From assembly GCA_016302165.1 (NCBI GenBank), contig JAEDOD010000015.1:1-27217 (forward strand): a DNA stretch of 27,217 nucleotides, written 5' to 3'. Made by a program: the position numbers and the translations under genes. Of the stretch, positions 8,552 through 16,022 are shown one piece after another. The stretch's first letter is position 1. Each line of letters begins with the position of its first letter. The notes below the pieces were generated by a model. The model ran no database searches. It was not told the DNA's origin and saw only the letters and a program-made list of their open reading frames with translations. This DNA comes from Sphaerochaetaceae bacterium. GTDB taxonomy: Bacteria; Spirochaetota; Spirochaetia; Sphaerochaetales; Sphaerochaetaceae.

Positions 8552-8633
8552 TGGAGAGAGAAGGATTCGGACCTTCGAAGGCATAGCCAACAGATTTACA
8601 GTCTGCCCCCTTTGACCGCTCGGGAACCTCTCC
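8552..8633 (-). tRNA. tRNA-Tyr (anticodon GTA)
   Basis: The 82-nt gene folds as a class II tRNA. The acceptor GGAGAGG pairs with TCTCTCC (one G-U at the last pair). The anticodon stem GCAGA/TCTGT carries loop CTGTAAA with anticodon GTA. A long variable arm follows, as normal for bacterial tRNA-Tyr, and the T arm is GAAGG/CCTTC with loop TCCGAAT. The discriminator is A. The next bases are ACT, so the CCA tail is not encoded and must be added by nucleotidyltransferase. Confidence 0.97.
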
Positions 8634-8646
8634 AATCAACATGACT

Positions 8647-8676
8647 ATTTAACGAAAAAATACGGTCTTTAGTCAA
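8647..8676 (-). promoter_or_regulatory. putative sigma-70 promoter of tRNA-Tyr
   Basis: On the minus strand TTGACT (8676-8671) and TTAAAT (8652-8647) are separated by 18 bases, and the tRNA begins 13 bases after the -10. Transcription would start about 7 nt before the mature 5' end. Confidence 0.55.
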
Positions 8677-8740
8677 TAGAAATAAGCAAAATTGTGGATA
8701 AAATTTGATGTAGAAAATTATCCTTTTAAGTTATAAGGAG

Positions 8741-9220
8741 TTACTTAAGGAACCTTTCCTTTATGACCTTTGCAAAAGGCTCAGGAAGGAATCCTGTAAC
8801 ATCCACTCCATACTTTATGAACTCCTTTATGGCAGAGGAACGGGTGGAAATATTCTCCCTGGAAGCACTGAAATAAAGTGTCTCGATGGATGGTTCGATA
8901 AATTTATTGTTCCTTTCAAGATCTGACTCATATCTGAAGTCTTCCTCATCCCTTAGGCCCTTGATTATCCAGTTTGCGCCCAGCTCCTTGGCATGGGTCA
9001 CCACCAAGCCTGTAATAATGCACACCTTTACATTAGGTATGTTCTCTACAGATTCCTTTACAAGATTAAATCTTTCTTCAGGTGTGAAGAGGGAGTTCTT
9101 GTTCATGTTGTTTCCAACAGCAACGATTACTTCATCAAATAGAACAGACGCCCTCTTCACTATATCAAGGTGACCGTTGGTCATAGGATCAAAAGATCCC
9201 GGGAACACAGCCCTTCTCAT
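8741..9220 (-). CDS. coaD: phosphopantetheine adenylyltransferase CoaD
   Basis: CoaD transfers AMP from ATP to 4'-phosphopantetheine, the penultimate step of coenzyme A synthesis. The 159-aa length is typical. The nucleotidyltransferase signature is clear: AVFPGSFDPMTNGHLD near the N-terminus with the T/HxGH motif at residues 14-17, the substrate-binding block WIIKGLRDEEDF with YESDLERNN, and an ENISTRSSAIKE segment corresponding to the family's ISSTxxRE motif. GAAGGA lies eight bases before the ATG. The start overlaps the stop of the upstream zinc protein by 4 nt (ATGA), indicating translational coupling. With coaX near the other end of the window, two CoA-pathway genes are present. Confidence 0.96.
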   Translation of the reverse strand: MRRAVFPGSFDPMTNGHLDIVKRASVLFDEVIVAVGNNMNKNSLFTPEERFNLVKESVENIPNVKVCIITGLVVTHAKELGANWIIKGLRDEEDFRYESDLERNNKFIEPSIETLYFSASRENISTRSSAIKEFIKYGVDVTGFLPEPFAKVIKERFLK

Positions 9221-9735
9221 ATTTTAAGTCCTTCGACATAGCTTTTCATTTGAGTGTTGGCTTCCCTGTTCTCGACTTCTATCCTCTTGACGATAGAATA
9301 GGAACCGTCCTCATTCTTCTGGCATATGCCAAAGGATCCGGATCCAAGATAGCTGATACTCTGGCCTTCCTCCAGGACTTCCTTTTCCTTAAGGGAAGAA
9401 AGTACGCAGTCGAAATGTACATAGCTGCCATCTATGAAGAAGCTGTCAGCAATAAGGTCTATCTTCTCATTGCAATATGGACACACAGGATATGGTTCCC
9501 CTACTACCTTTGGCATTGGAACATCAAGATTTGAATGATGGGTTCTCTTCAAAGGGACTCCTGCCACCTGGGAAAGGGTGGAAAAACCGCTAATTGGCTG
9601 CTTACCCTGCCTTCCACCCTTTTTAGCCTTCTCACCTTTCTGGGGCTTAGAAAGCTTCTTTTCCTTTTTCGGAGCATGGGAATTATTCCTGTTTCCCTTC
9701 TTCCCTGATTTTTTATAGCTTTGATTGTTGTCCAT
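9217..9735 (-). CDS. basic-tailed zinc-binding protein of unknown function
   Basis: The 172-aa protein has a disordered, strongly basic N-terminus (residues 1-50, rich in Lys, Gly, Gln and Asn), like a nucleic-acid-binding tail. A compact domain follows with probable zinc ligands Cys85, Cys88, His107 and Cys110 (CPYC and HFDC), a treble-clef or half-LIM-like spacing. After it comes a short beta-rich part with GSGSFGIC. I cannot assign a function; similar short proteins seem to exist in other spirochaetes, from memory only. The start at 9735 has GAGG six bases upstream; the ATG at 9741 would sit on that site. It begins eight bases after the upstream lipoprotein stop and overlaps coaD by 4 nt, so all three are probably co-expressed. 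Confidence 0.8.
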   Translation of the reverse strand: MDNNQSYKKSGKKGNRNNSHAPKKEKKLSKPQKGEKAKKGGRQGKQPISGFSTLSQVAGVPLKRTHHSNLDVPMPKVVGEPYPVCPYCNEKIDLIADSFFIDGSYVHFDCVLSSLKEKEVLEEGQSISYLGSGSFGICQKNEDGSYSIVKRIEVENREANTQMKSYVEGLKI

Positions 9736-9743
9736 GTTCATCC

Positions 9744-11384
9744 TCAGAATTGATATCTTATACCAATGTTCAGTGCAGGAACAATCTTTTTCAGAGAATT
9801 GGACCTATATTCACCACTTAGCTCGCCAAAGATATAGAAATCTTCAGAAACTTCAACTTCGTATCCAAGACCTAAGCCAAGGGAAATTCCTGTCTCCCTT
9901 CCTGCCATTCCGATGGAAATTCCAGCTGACCCCTTGAAGTACAGACCGTTGTCAAAAGGAATATACTTGGCGTATAGGGAAATAGGCATATATCCGGAAA
10001 GGTCGTAGGCAAAAGATAGTCCCATCGAGAAGTTCTTATTGATTGAATACTCAACTCTTCCTTCCATTGCCAATACATATGGACTATCTGGATAAGAGAA
10101 GTTAAGCTCGTTGTCCAAGGAAAGGGCAACAGAGAAACGCTTAATTGTATCAAGAGCCTTGAGGCTGCTCTTCTCATCTGTTTCAACAGGTATTGAAGCA
10201 ACTGGCGTATCCACAGATTCTTCAGCAACTGATACAGCTTCCACTTCCTCTGTAAGCGGCATTGGAGTGTAGGCAAGAATCAGGTCACCAAGGGCTGCAA
10301 AAGCAGATTGTATATATTCTTCATCAACTTCAGGATAGTTAAGCTCGATTCTATCCTCGTGAATTGAATAGAATACATAAGCGCTTTCTTCCAGGTTTGC
10401 CTTGATTATCTCAATTGCTTCACCTATTTCTTCTTTTGTAAATTGAGCGGAAGAAGTAAGAATAGCATGATCTCTAAATGCTTCAACATGTACTTTCTTT
10501 CCATATACAAGGTAGTCGGCTGTAAGTGGTGCAACAGATTCATCATCAACTATTGTATCCAGATCTGCGATGATGGAAGAAGAGATATCAGAAAGAGTAT
10601 CAAAGAGTGAGTAGATATCCTCTATTGTGGCAAACTTATTCTCTGGGTATTCAATGGTCAATACATCATCACTATAAGTGTATATACAATCTGAAAGAAT
10701 ATCTGGATACTGGTTATATAGTTCGACAATAAATGTAGTTATGTAAACTTCCTCAGGCTTTTCATCTATAAATTCAACTGTAGTAGAAGAAGTACCGGCA
10801 ATGACTTTTGCCTTAATGCCGGCAAATGTATAATCAACTCCTTCTGACTCAGCCTCTATAGCCATTTCTGTTTCAACCAATTCCTGGGAAACAGAAATAG
10901 CATCTGTTGAATCTGCTGCTCCCTTTTCATCAAGAAGCATGGAAACCACTTGAGGAATTGCATTATTTATCTCCTGAGGCAGTGTTACTAAGGATGAACT
11001 TCCACTACTCTTTTCTTCCGTAATAGGAGCTGGATCTATAGTTTTATCATTTGACTTCACTTCCATCTCTTTATTTAGAGTATTGGAAGGAGCTTCAATC
11101 TTTTCTGCTGGTCTATCTACAGCTGTCGTCTCCTTATTTGGCTCTGCGTTCTTTTCCTCCAAACTTCTGGATGTGGACACAGCACTACCCTCTTCCTTTT
11201 CAAAAGGATTAGGAACAACGATAAGTGGACTTTTTCCATTATCTGACGTGTTAGCTGTGGTACTTACCAGTGACTGAGGATCACCACTGCCACTTGCTTC
11301 CTTTTTCTTACATGAAACAGATGAGAAAAGGACGATAAGAATTAAAACAACAACTAAAAACCTATACTTATTATTTCTTGACAT
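9744..11384 (-). CDS. lipoprotein with two repeat domains and barrel-like C-terminus
   Basis: The 546-aa product starts with a hydrophobic signal ending SVSC, predicting lipidation at Cys25. A Ser/Thr/Glu/Pro-rich linker spans about 26-180. Two divergent copies of a roughly 90-residue alpha/beta domain lie at about 183-275 and 290-373, each ending in an [IN]-x-YPE-like strand plus helix. Residues 411-546 alternate hydrophobic and polar positions and end in aromatic Phe (GIRYQF), as expected of a small outer-membrane barrel. The C-terminal domain is clearly homologous to that of the 740-aa protein at 11536-13758 (shared DTIK-F, LNF-Y, SGY/DGY-P and GLG-GYE blocks). GGAG lies five bases before the chosen ATG. 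No named family is recognised. Confidence 0.82.
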   Translation of the reverse strand: MSRNNKYRFLVVVLILIVLFSSVSCKKKEASGSGDPQSLVSTTANTSDNGKSPLIVVPNPFEKEEGSAVSTSRSLEEKNAEPNKETTAVDRPAEKIEAPSNTLNKEMEVKSNDKTIDPAPITEEKSSGSSSLVTLPQEINNAIPQVVSMLLDEKGAADSTDAISVSQELVETEMAIEAESEGVDYTFAGIKAKVIAGTSSTTVEFIDEKPEEVYITTFIVELYNQYPDILSDCIYTYSDDVLTIEYPENKFATIEDIYSLFDTLSDISSSIIADLDTIVDDESVAPLTADYLVYGKKVHVEAFRDHAILTSSAQFTKEEIGEAIEIIKANLEESAYVFYSIHEDRIELNYPEVDEEYIQSAFAALGDLILAYTPMPLTEEVEAVSVAEESVDTPVASIPVETDEKSSLKALDTIKRFSVALSLDNELNFSYPDSPYVLAMEGRVEYSINKNFSMGLSFAYDLSGYMPISLYAKYIPFDNGLYFKGSAGISIGMAGRETGISLGLGLGYEVEVSEDFYIFGELSGEYRSNSLKKIVPALNIGIRYQF

Positions 11385-11414
11385 GAATACTCCGTATTTC
11401 ACTCTTATAAACAA

Positions 11415-11443
11415 ATGATAATTGCATAGGTGACAATATTCAA
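11415..11443 (-). promoter_or_regulatory. putative promoter of the 546-aa lipoprotein operon
   Basis: On the minus strand TTGAAT (11443-11438) and TATCAT (11420-11415) are spaced by 17 bases. Transcription would begin about 24 nt before the ATG at 11384. It lies just downstream of the terminator of the preceding gene, consistent with an independent unit. Confidence 0.5.
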
Positions 11444-11484
11444 ATACCCATTTATGTGAATAAGAGATAATTCACATATAAAAC

Positions 11485-11514
11485 AAAAAAGGGCTGACCC
11501 GAAAGCCAACCCTT
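11485..11514 (-). terminator. Rho-independent terminator after the 740-aa lipoprotein
   Basis: On the minus strand a 10-bp stem (AAGGGTTGGC with GTCAGCCCTT, two G-U pairs) encloses TTTCGG and runs into a T-rich tail. It sits about 20 bases after the stop codon of the upstream gene. Confidence 0.85.
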
Positions 11515-11535
11515 CTGATTATTGAATAATCAAGA

Positions 11536-13758
11536 TTAGAATGCCATCTTAGCACCAATTGTAAGACCAGGAACAACTGGCTTTTCATAACCAATCTTGA
11601 ACTCGACACCAGCTTCACCGAAGATGGAGATGTTGTCTGTGATTGCCTTCTCATAACCAACGCCAAGACCGATAACAGGAACTGTCTTACCCTGGTTAGC
11701 AGCAATACCAAACTCGGCACCTGCTTCTGCGAATGCATAGAGGTTTTCAGTGAAGTTGTACTCGCCATAAGCCTTGAGAGGAATGTAACCATCAAGACCA
11801 AAACCGACCTTAGCACCAAGAGCGATGGTTGGAGTTACGTTAACAGCGAATCTAGCTTCGATGTCAGCAAAGAATGGAGACTCATAAGTGAAGTTAAGAG
11901 CTGGTCTAGCAGCTACGCCAACTTCGAACTTCTTGATTGTATCAACAGGCTTGATTTCAGCAACAGGTGTAACAGGTGCAACTGGTGCTTCTGTTTCAGA
12001 CTTTGGAGCTTCTGCTACTGGAACTTCTTCAACAACTGCTGGAGCTTCTTCAACGACTACCTCTGCCTTAGCCTCTTCCTTTCCGAAGAACTGGTCTGCT
12101 GCAGCAACTGCAAGAGTGTTGAGTTCAGAAACAGCTGCTCTGATGACTGCATCAGACTGAGCTGGGTACTGGAGTGTAACAACTGATCCGTCGAAGGAGT
12201 AGACAACTGCGCTAGCAAGCTCTGGGTAAGCCTTTGCAAGAAGTCCTACGACTGCATCAACATCACCCTTTGTTGTTCCTGCTGGAACTGTGATGTAAGC
12301 CTTGTCAGCATAAGCTTCAACTGTAGCTGTGAGGCCATGAGTTGTGATGAGAGTTGAGAATGCTGGAACTTCGATAGCTGGAGCTTCCTCCACAACTGCT
12401 GGAGCTTCTTCAACAGCTGGCTCTTCCTTTGCGACAGCCTTTCCGAAGAACTGGTCTGCTGCGGCTACTGCGAGAGTGTTGAGTTCAGAAACAGCTGCTC
12501 TGATGACTGCATCAGACTGAGCTGGGTACTGGAGTGTAACAACTGATCCGTCGAAGGAGTAGACAACTGCGCTAGCAAGCTCTGGGTAAGCCTTTGCAAG
12601 AAGTCCTACGACTGCATCAACATCACCCTTTGTTGTTCCTGCTGGAACTGTGATGTAAGCCTTGTCAGCATAAGCTTCAACTGTAGCTGTGAGGCCATGA
12701 GTTGTGATGAGAGTTGAGAATGCTGGAACTTCGATAGCTGGAGCTTCCTCCACAACTGCTGGAGCTTCTTCTGCTGGCTCGAAAGCCTTGAGATAGGAAG
12801 TGATGAAGTTATCGATATAAACTGTAACCTTATCGTTAAGGACGGCAAGAGCTTCAACAAGATGGCTTGTTGTCAGAGAAGCAGGATATGTAACGACGAG
12901 TGTTCCATCTTCTGGTACAGAGTATGTGACATACTGGGCAAGTGCAGGATACTGTGCAACTGCAGCAGCAACAAACTCATCAATATCAGAGCGATAGATA
13001 TAGTGAGCTGGATACTTGATGGTAGCGACACCGTCAGCCAGGACAACATCTGCTTCTGCAAGACCCTTATAGCTGTATGTAGCGTTGATTGTACCATCTG
13101 CAGCAACTGAGAATTCCTTGGACTCAACAACTTCTTCCTTAGCGGCATAGTAGCTGTCGATAGCTTTTGTAACAGCGTCTGCGAGGCTGGAAACAATACC
13201 GACGATGACATCATCACTCTGAGCGGGGTAGCTGATTTCAAGGACATTGCCGTCGAAAGTATATGGAAGTGAAGCTGCAGCTGGGTAGACACTCAGAACG
13301 TAGTCTGCTGCGCTCTTAATCTTATCAGCATCGATTCCAGAAGGAATAGTTACAGTTGCATGGTCGTTGTAAGCAACGAAAGCAACAGTAATTCCGTTGG
13401 AGGATACAAGAGTTGAATACACAGGGAGATCTTCCTTGACCTCTTCAACAGCTGGTTCCTCAACTGGAGCTGGTTCTTCAGCAACAGTCTCTACAACTGG
13501 AGCTGGTTCTTCGACTACAGGCTCAACGACTGGAGCTGGTGTAGGTTCTGCTGCTGGGACTTCAGCCTTCTTCTCTTCCTGGACAGGAGCTGTAGCAGCA
13601 GGAGTGGTTGCTGGAGCTGTGGTAGCTGGTGCAGATGTAGCTGTGGTTGTTGTAGTTGTCTTCGTCTCAGCCTTCTTGCTGCAAACAGTGAAGGAGAGAA
13701 GAATTGCAACTGAAAGAAGAGCTACAATTGCCAACTTTCCAATACTCTTTCTTTTCAT
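11536..13758 (-). CDS. multi-repeat lipoprotein with barrel-like C-terminus
   Basis: The 740-aa product has a lipoprotein-type signal ending FTVC followed by SKK (Cys26; Val at -1 is unusual). A Thr/Ala tract and a Pro/Ala/Glu/Val linker run to about 110. Four copies of a roughly 95-residue domain follow, at about 112-205, 216-324, 345-440 and 465-560. Copies three and four are identical in protein and nearly so in DNA. They are joined by EEAPAVVEEAPAIEV-like linkers. Residues 602-740 form a beta-rich domain ending in Phe (GAKMAF), paralogous to the neighbour at 9744-11384. I infer a lipid-anchored periplasmic protein with a small outer-membrane barrel. AAGGA lies nine bases before the ATG. 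The long structured leader suggests regulated, perhaps high, expression. Confidence 0.85.
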   Translation of the reverse strand: MKRKSIGKLAIVALLSVAILLSFTVCSKKAETKTTTTTTATSAPATTAPATTPAATAPVQEEKKAEVPAAEPTPAPVVEPVVEEPAPVVETVAEEPAPVEEPAVEEVKEDLPVYSTLVSSNGITVAFVAYNDHATVTIPSGIDADKIKSAADYVLSVYPAAASLPYTFDGNVLEISYPAQSDDVIVGIVSSLADAVTKAIDSYYAAKEEVVESKEFSVAADGTINATYSYKGLAEADVVLADGVATIKYPAHYIYRSDIDEFVAAAVAQYPALAQYVTYSVPEDGTLVVTYPASLTTSHLVEALAVLNDKVTVYIDNFITSYLKAFEPAEEAPAVVEEAPAIEVPAFSTLITTHGLTATVEAYADKAYITVPAGTTKGDVDAVVGLLAKAYPELASAVVYSFDGSVVTLQYPAQSDAVIRAAVSELNTLAVAAADQFFGKAVAKEEPAVEEAPAVVEEAPAIEVPAFSTLITTHGLTATVEAYADKAYITVPAGTTKGDVDAVVGLLAKAYPELASAVVYSFDGSVVTLQYPAQSDAVIRAAVSELNTLAVAAADQFFGKEEAKAEVVVEEAPAVVEEVPVAEAPKSETEAPVAPVTPVAEIKPVDTIKKFEVGVAARPALNFTYESPFFADIEARFAVNVTPTIALGAKVGFGLDGYIPLKAYGEYNFTENLYAFAEAGAEFGIAANQGKTVPVIGLGVGYEKAITDNISIFGEAGVEFKIGYEKPVVPGLTIGAKMAF
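12113..12411. repeat. exact 299-bp direct repeat, copy A
   Basis: This stretch is identical base for base to 12473-12771, at an offset of 360 bp (120 codons). It encodes the fourth repeat domain plus linker of the 740-aa lipoprotein. Near-identity continues about 35 bp past the 12113 end with only three differences, all synonymous. Confidence 0.97.
12473..12771. repeat. exact 299-bp direct repeat, copy B
   Basis: This is the partner of the repeat at 12113-12411 and encodes the third domain. The 360-bp period keeps the reading frame, so unequal recombination would change domain number without disrupting the protein. Confidence 0.97.
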
Positions 13759-13912
13759 TTGTCGCCATCCTTGTTCCATTAGACATGGAAACTCTTAATG
13801 TTTTTTAGTTTTCGACATCACCGAAGTGAAGTTGAGACAACAGTCTCTCCAAATCCTTGGATCACTCCTTTGTCATGTAGAAATCCCCTACATGAAAAAG
13901 GGACCATCCGTT
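13759..13912 (-). promoter_or_regulatory. structured 5' leader of the 740-aa lipoprotein gene
   Basis: From the predicted start site the leader is about 155 nt. It can form three successive hairpins on the minus strand: CATGTAG/CTACATG with a 7-base loop (13894-13874), GAGAC/GTCTC with a 4-base loop (13847-13834), and a stem capped by a cUUCGg tetraloop (about 13832-13815). None is followed by a T-run. It matches no riboswitch class I know; RNA stabilisation or a trans-acting RNA/protein site are alternatives. Confidence 0.5.
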
Positions 13913-13919
13913 CTACACC

Positions 13920-13948
13920 ATTATGGCACATAAAGCAAAAAACGTGAA
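13920..13948 (-). promoter_or_regulatory. putative promoter of the 740-aa lipoprotein gene
   Basis: On the minus strand TTCACG (13948-13943) and CATAAT (13925-13920) are 17 bases apart. TATATT and TATAAA runs near 13970-13990 offer weaker alternatives. The assignment is by consensus only. Confidence 0.45.
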
Positions 13949-14111
13949 ATGAAAATCTACGATATTTTGGCTTTTATACCCAATATAAAGTGTAGTTTTT
14001 GTGTACTCTAACAGAGAAAACAAATAAAGCAACCAAGGTTACATAAAAAAATACAAATTATTTTAACTTCACAAAAGCTACATATTTCACTTGCATAAAA
14101 CATATTTAAAC
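13949..14111. other. AT-rich intergenic region without a recognised gene
   Basis: About 160 bases between the rplS terminator and the lipoprotein promoter are strongly AT-rich with A- and T-runs. I see no ORF, tRNA or stable RNA fold. It could act as an UP-element or regulator-binding region for the lipoprotein gene, but no repeated operator is evident. Confidence 0.5.
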
Positions 14112-14141
14112 AAAAAAGGCCCAGCACAAATGTGATGGACC
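14112..14141 (-). terminator. Rho-independent terminator after rplS
   Basis: On the minus strand GGTCCATCACA (14141-14131) pairs with TGTGCTGGGCC (14128-14118), with one internal mismatch and one G-U, followed by six Ts. It lies about 20 bases after the rplS stop and closes the ffh-rplS operon. Confidence 0.85.
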
Positions 14142-14162
14142 CCTGTCTGTATATGCTTGGAC

Positions 14163-14519
14163 TCAGCCGTTCTTTCTGACGATGAGTTCCTTGACCTTTG
14201 CAGCCTTTCCGACTCTGTCGCGGAGATAATAGAGCTTTGCTCTTCTGACACGACCTCTTCTGACTACATCGACCTTCTCGATTCTTGGGGAATGCATTGG
14301 GAAGATTCTCTCTACGCCAACACCGTAGCTGATCTTTCTGACTGTGAAAGTCTTTCTGATTCCGCTATTGTTCTTTGCAATGACGATTCCTTCGAATGCC
14401 TGAACTCTTTCTGTTGTTCCTTCAACGATCTTGAAGAAAACCTTGACTGTATCACCAACGCTGAAATTTTCAGCATTCTCTTTGATCTGCTTAGCTTCAA
14501 TCGCTCTAATGATGTCCAT
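14163..14519 (-). CDS. rplS: 50S ribosomal protein L19
   Basis: L19 sits at the 30S-50S interface of the ribosome. The 118-aa product shows the family core: GDTVKVFFKIVEG, RVQAFEGIVIAKNNSG, TFTVRKISYGVGVERIFP, then HSPRIEKVDVVRRGRVRRAKLYYLR. Two ATGs lie six bases apart (14525 and 14519). The second is chosen because MDIIRAIEA resembles usual L19 N-termini and the GAGG site is about nine bases upstream, against about three for the first. Either way the start lies inside the last codons of trmD (14-nt overlap), so translation is coupled. A terminator follows. Confidence 0.97.
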   Translation of the reverse strand: MDIIRAIEAKQIKENAENFSVGDTVKVFFKIVEGTTERVQAFEGIVIAKNNSGIRKTFTVRKISYGVGVERIFPMHSPRIEKVDVVRRGRVRRAKLYYLRDRVGKAAKVKELIVRKNG

Positions 14520-15252
14520 AATCATCGTCCTCTACTTTACTAATAATTTTCAATAAATTCTGTCGCTCCTTTATGCTGAGAGAGGCATGCGAGAGCAGAT
14601 CTGGCCGGTTGAGCAGTGTTTTTTCCAGCCGTTTGCAATCGCGCCATTCGGTAATATGGCGGTGATTGCCCGATAATAATACACTAGGAACTTCTAAATT
14701 GCAATAGGATGCAGGCCTAGTATATTGAGGATATTCAAGAAGTCCTGAATTAAAACTCTCATCTTCAAGACTAAGGTCAGTGATGACTCCTTCAATAAGC
14801 CTGAAAAGAGCATCTATGACAACTATAGTGCTTGTTTCACCAGAGGAAAGCACATAATCCCCGATGGTTATCTCATCTGTGACAAAGGTATCTATGACCC
14901 TCTGGTCGATGCCTTCATAGTGTCCGCAGATGAAATAGAGCTCCTCTTCTCTGGAAAGCTCCTCTGCATAAGCCTCTGTGAATACTCTTCCGCTGGGAGT
15001 GGGGAAGATTACTCTCTTCCCTTTCGCACCATGGTCAAGTAGAGCATCAGAAAGAGGCTGAGGCATCAGGACCATACCTGCTCCTCCACCAAAGGGCTCA
15101 TCATCAGATTTTCTGTGCACTCCCTTTGCATAATCACGGAAGTTCACGATGTTGTATGTGATGATACCCTTCTCCACCGCCCTCTTCATTATTGAGGAGG
15201 TAAAGAATGGTTCAACCATTTCAGGAAAAAGTGTGAAGATGGTAATCTTCAT
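14506..15252 (-). CDS. trmD: tRNA (guanine-37-N1)-methyltransferase TrmD
   Basis: TrmD methylates G37 next to the anticodon of tRNAs reading CNN codons, using S-adenosylmethionine and preventing frameshifts. The 248-aa length is typical of this SPOUT enzyme. Motifs include ITIFTLFPEM at the N-terminus, DDEPFGGGAGMV, the cofactor-knot segment FICGHYEGIDQRV, TIGDYVLSSGE, and the C-terminal YPQYTRP and LLSGNHRHI elements that contact tRNA. The usual LSGGE knot sequence reads LSSGE, a mild variant. It starts two bases after rimM and overlaps rplS by 14 nt. Confidence 0.97.
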   Translation of the reverse strand: MKITIFTLFPEMVEPFFTSSIMKRAVEKGIITYNIVNFRDYAKGVHRKSDDEPFGGGAGMVLMPQPLSDALLDHGAKGKRVIFPTPSGRVFTEAYAEELSREEELYFICGHYEGIDQRVIDTFVTDEITIGDYVLSSGETSTIVVIDALFRLIEGVITDLSLEDESFNSGLLEYPQYTRPASYCNLEVPSVLLSGNHRHITEWRDCKRLEKTLLNRPDLLSHASLSIKERQNLLKIISKVEDDDYGHH

Positions 15253-15254
15253 GT

Positions 15255-15767
15255 CTACTCCAGAAGATAAGGGGCTTCCAGCACCAGAGTATTGGAATCC
15301 ACATCTATTGAACTGACATAGACAGGAAGATTAGGGACAACATATACCTTCTGGTCACTGTCCTTCCTGACACTTAGCATCAGGGCTTGGGCTCCTTCCC
15401 AGGTGTCCTCCACTACTCCTACCCTGTTTCCTTCAACCAGGACTTCCATATTATAGAGGTCTGCCACATAATACTCGCCCTTCTTCAGCTTTGGTGCCTT
15501 GTCTCGAGGAATATATAGTATTCCCTGGGACAGAGCCCTGGCCTTTTCAGGACTTTCGTATCCGCAGAACCTGATGAGGAACATGCCTTCGCTGACGAGG
15601 ATGGAATCTACATCAAGGAAAAGCTCCCTGCCTTCCTTTGTGACAACACTGCAAGAGGTCAACTTCTTCAAGTGGCTATATTCACCGGAAAGTGAAAATA
15701 GCCTCAGGTATCCGTTGACTCCATGAGTCTTGCCAATTTTTGCGGAAGCAAGGAGCATTGCTTTCAT
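15255..15767 (-). CDS. rimM: ribosome maturation factor RimM
   Basis: RimM binds ribosomal protein S19 and helps mature the 30S head. The 170-aa product has the N-terminal RimM beta-barrel (LLASAKIGKTHGVNGYLRL, then IRFCGYESPEKARAL) and the C-terminal PRC-barrel (GEYYVADLYNMEV, then VYVVPNLPVYVSSIDV). The ATG shares its A with the khpA stop (TGATG), so the two are translationally coupled, and trmD begins two bases after its stop. Its place between khpA and trmD is the common bacterial order. Confidence 0.95.
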   Translation of the reverse strand: MKAMLLASAKIGKTHGVNGYLRLFSLSGEYSHLKKLTSCSVVTKEGRELFLDVDSILVSEGMFLIRFCGYESPEKARALSQGILYIPRDKAPKLKKGEYYVADLYNMEVLVEGNRVGVVEDTWEGAQALMLSVRKDSDQKVYVVPNLPVYVSSIDVDSNTLVLEAPYLLE

Positions 15768-16000
15768 CAGTCAAGAATCTCCAGCGTGGCGCGTCTGCCG
15801 TCCCGAGTTGCAGAAGCAGAGAGGATAGTTCTTATGGCCTTGGCAATACGGCCCTGCTTGCCGATTACCTTGCCCACGTCCTCCTGTGCAACCTTCAGCT
15901 CGAGAATAGTAGACTTTTCGCCTTCAATGACGTTGACGCTCACTTCTTCAGGAACGTCAACCAGGCTCTTGACCACAAACTCTACTAATTCCTTTTCCAT
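15767..16000 (-). CDS. khpA: KH-domain RNA-binding protein KhpA
   Basis: The 77-aa protein is a single KH domain of the KhpA/YlqC type. The RNA-binding GxxG loop appears in VGKVIGKQGRIAKAIRTIL at about residues 43-60. In Gram-positive bacteria KhpA pairs with KhpB (Jag) and affects small RNAs and cell division; its role in spirochaetes is not known to me. AAGGAG lies five bases before the ATG. It sits 22 bases after rpsP and overlaps rimM by one base, the usual rpsP-khpA-rimM-trmD-rplS order. Confidence 0.93.
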   Translation of the reverse strand: MEKELVEFVVKSLVDVPEEVSVNVIEGEKSTILELKVAQEDVGKVIGKQGRIAKAIRTILSASATRDGRRATLEILD

Positions 16001-16022
16001 CTCGACTCCTTCCAGGGTGAAA

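Noticed and set aside
12113..12771. Direct repeats as a CRISPR array or mobile element
   Set aside because: The repeats are long, only two, in frame within one coding sequence, and have no terminal inverted repeats or target duplications.
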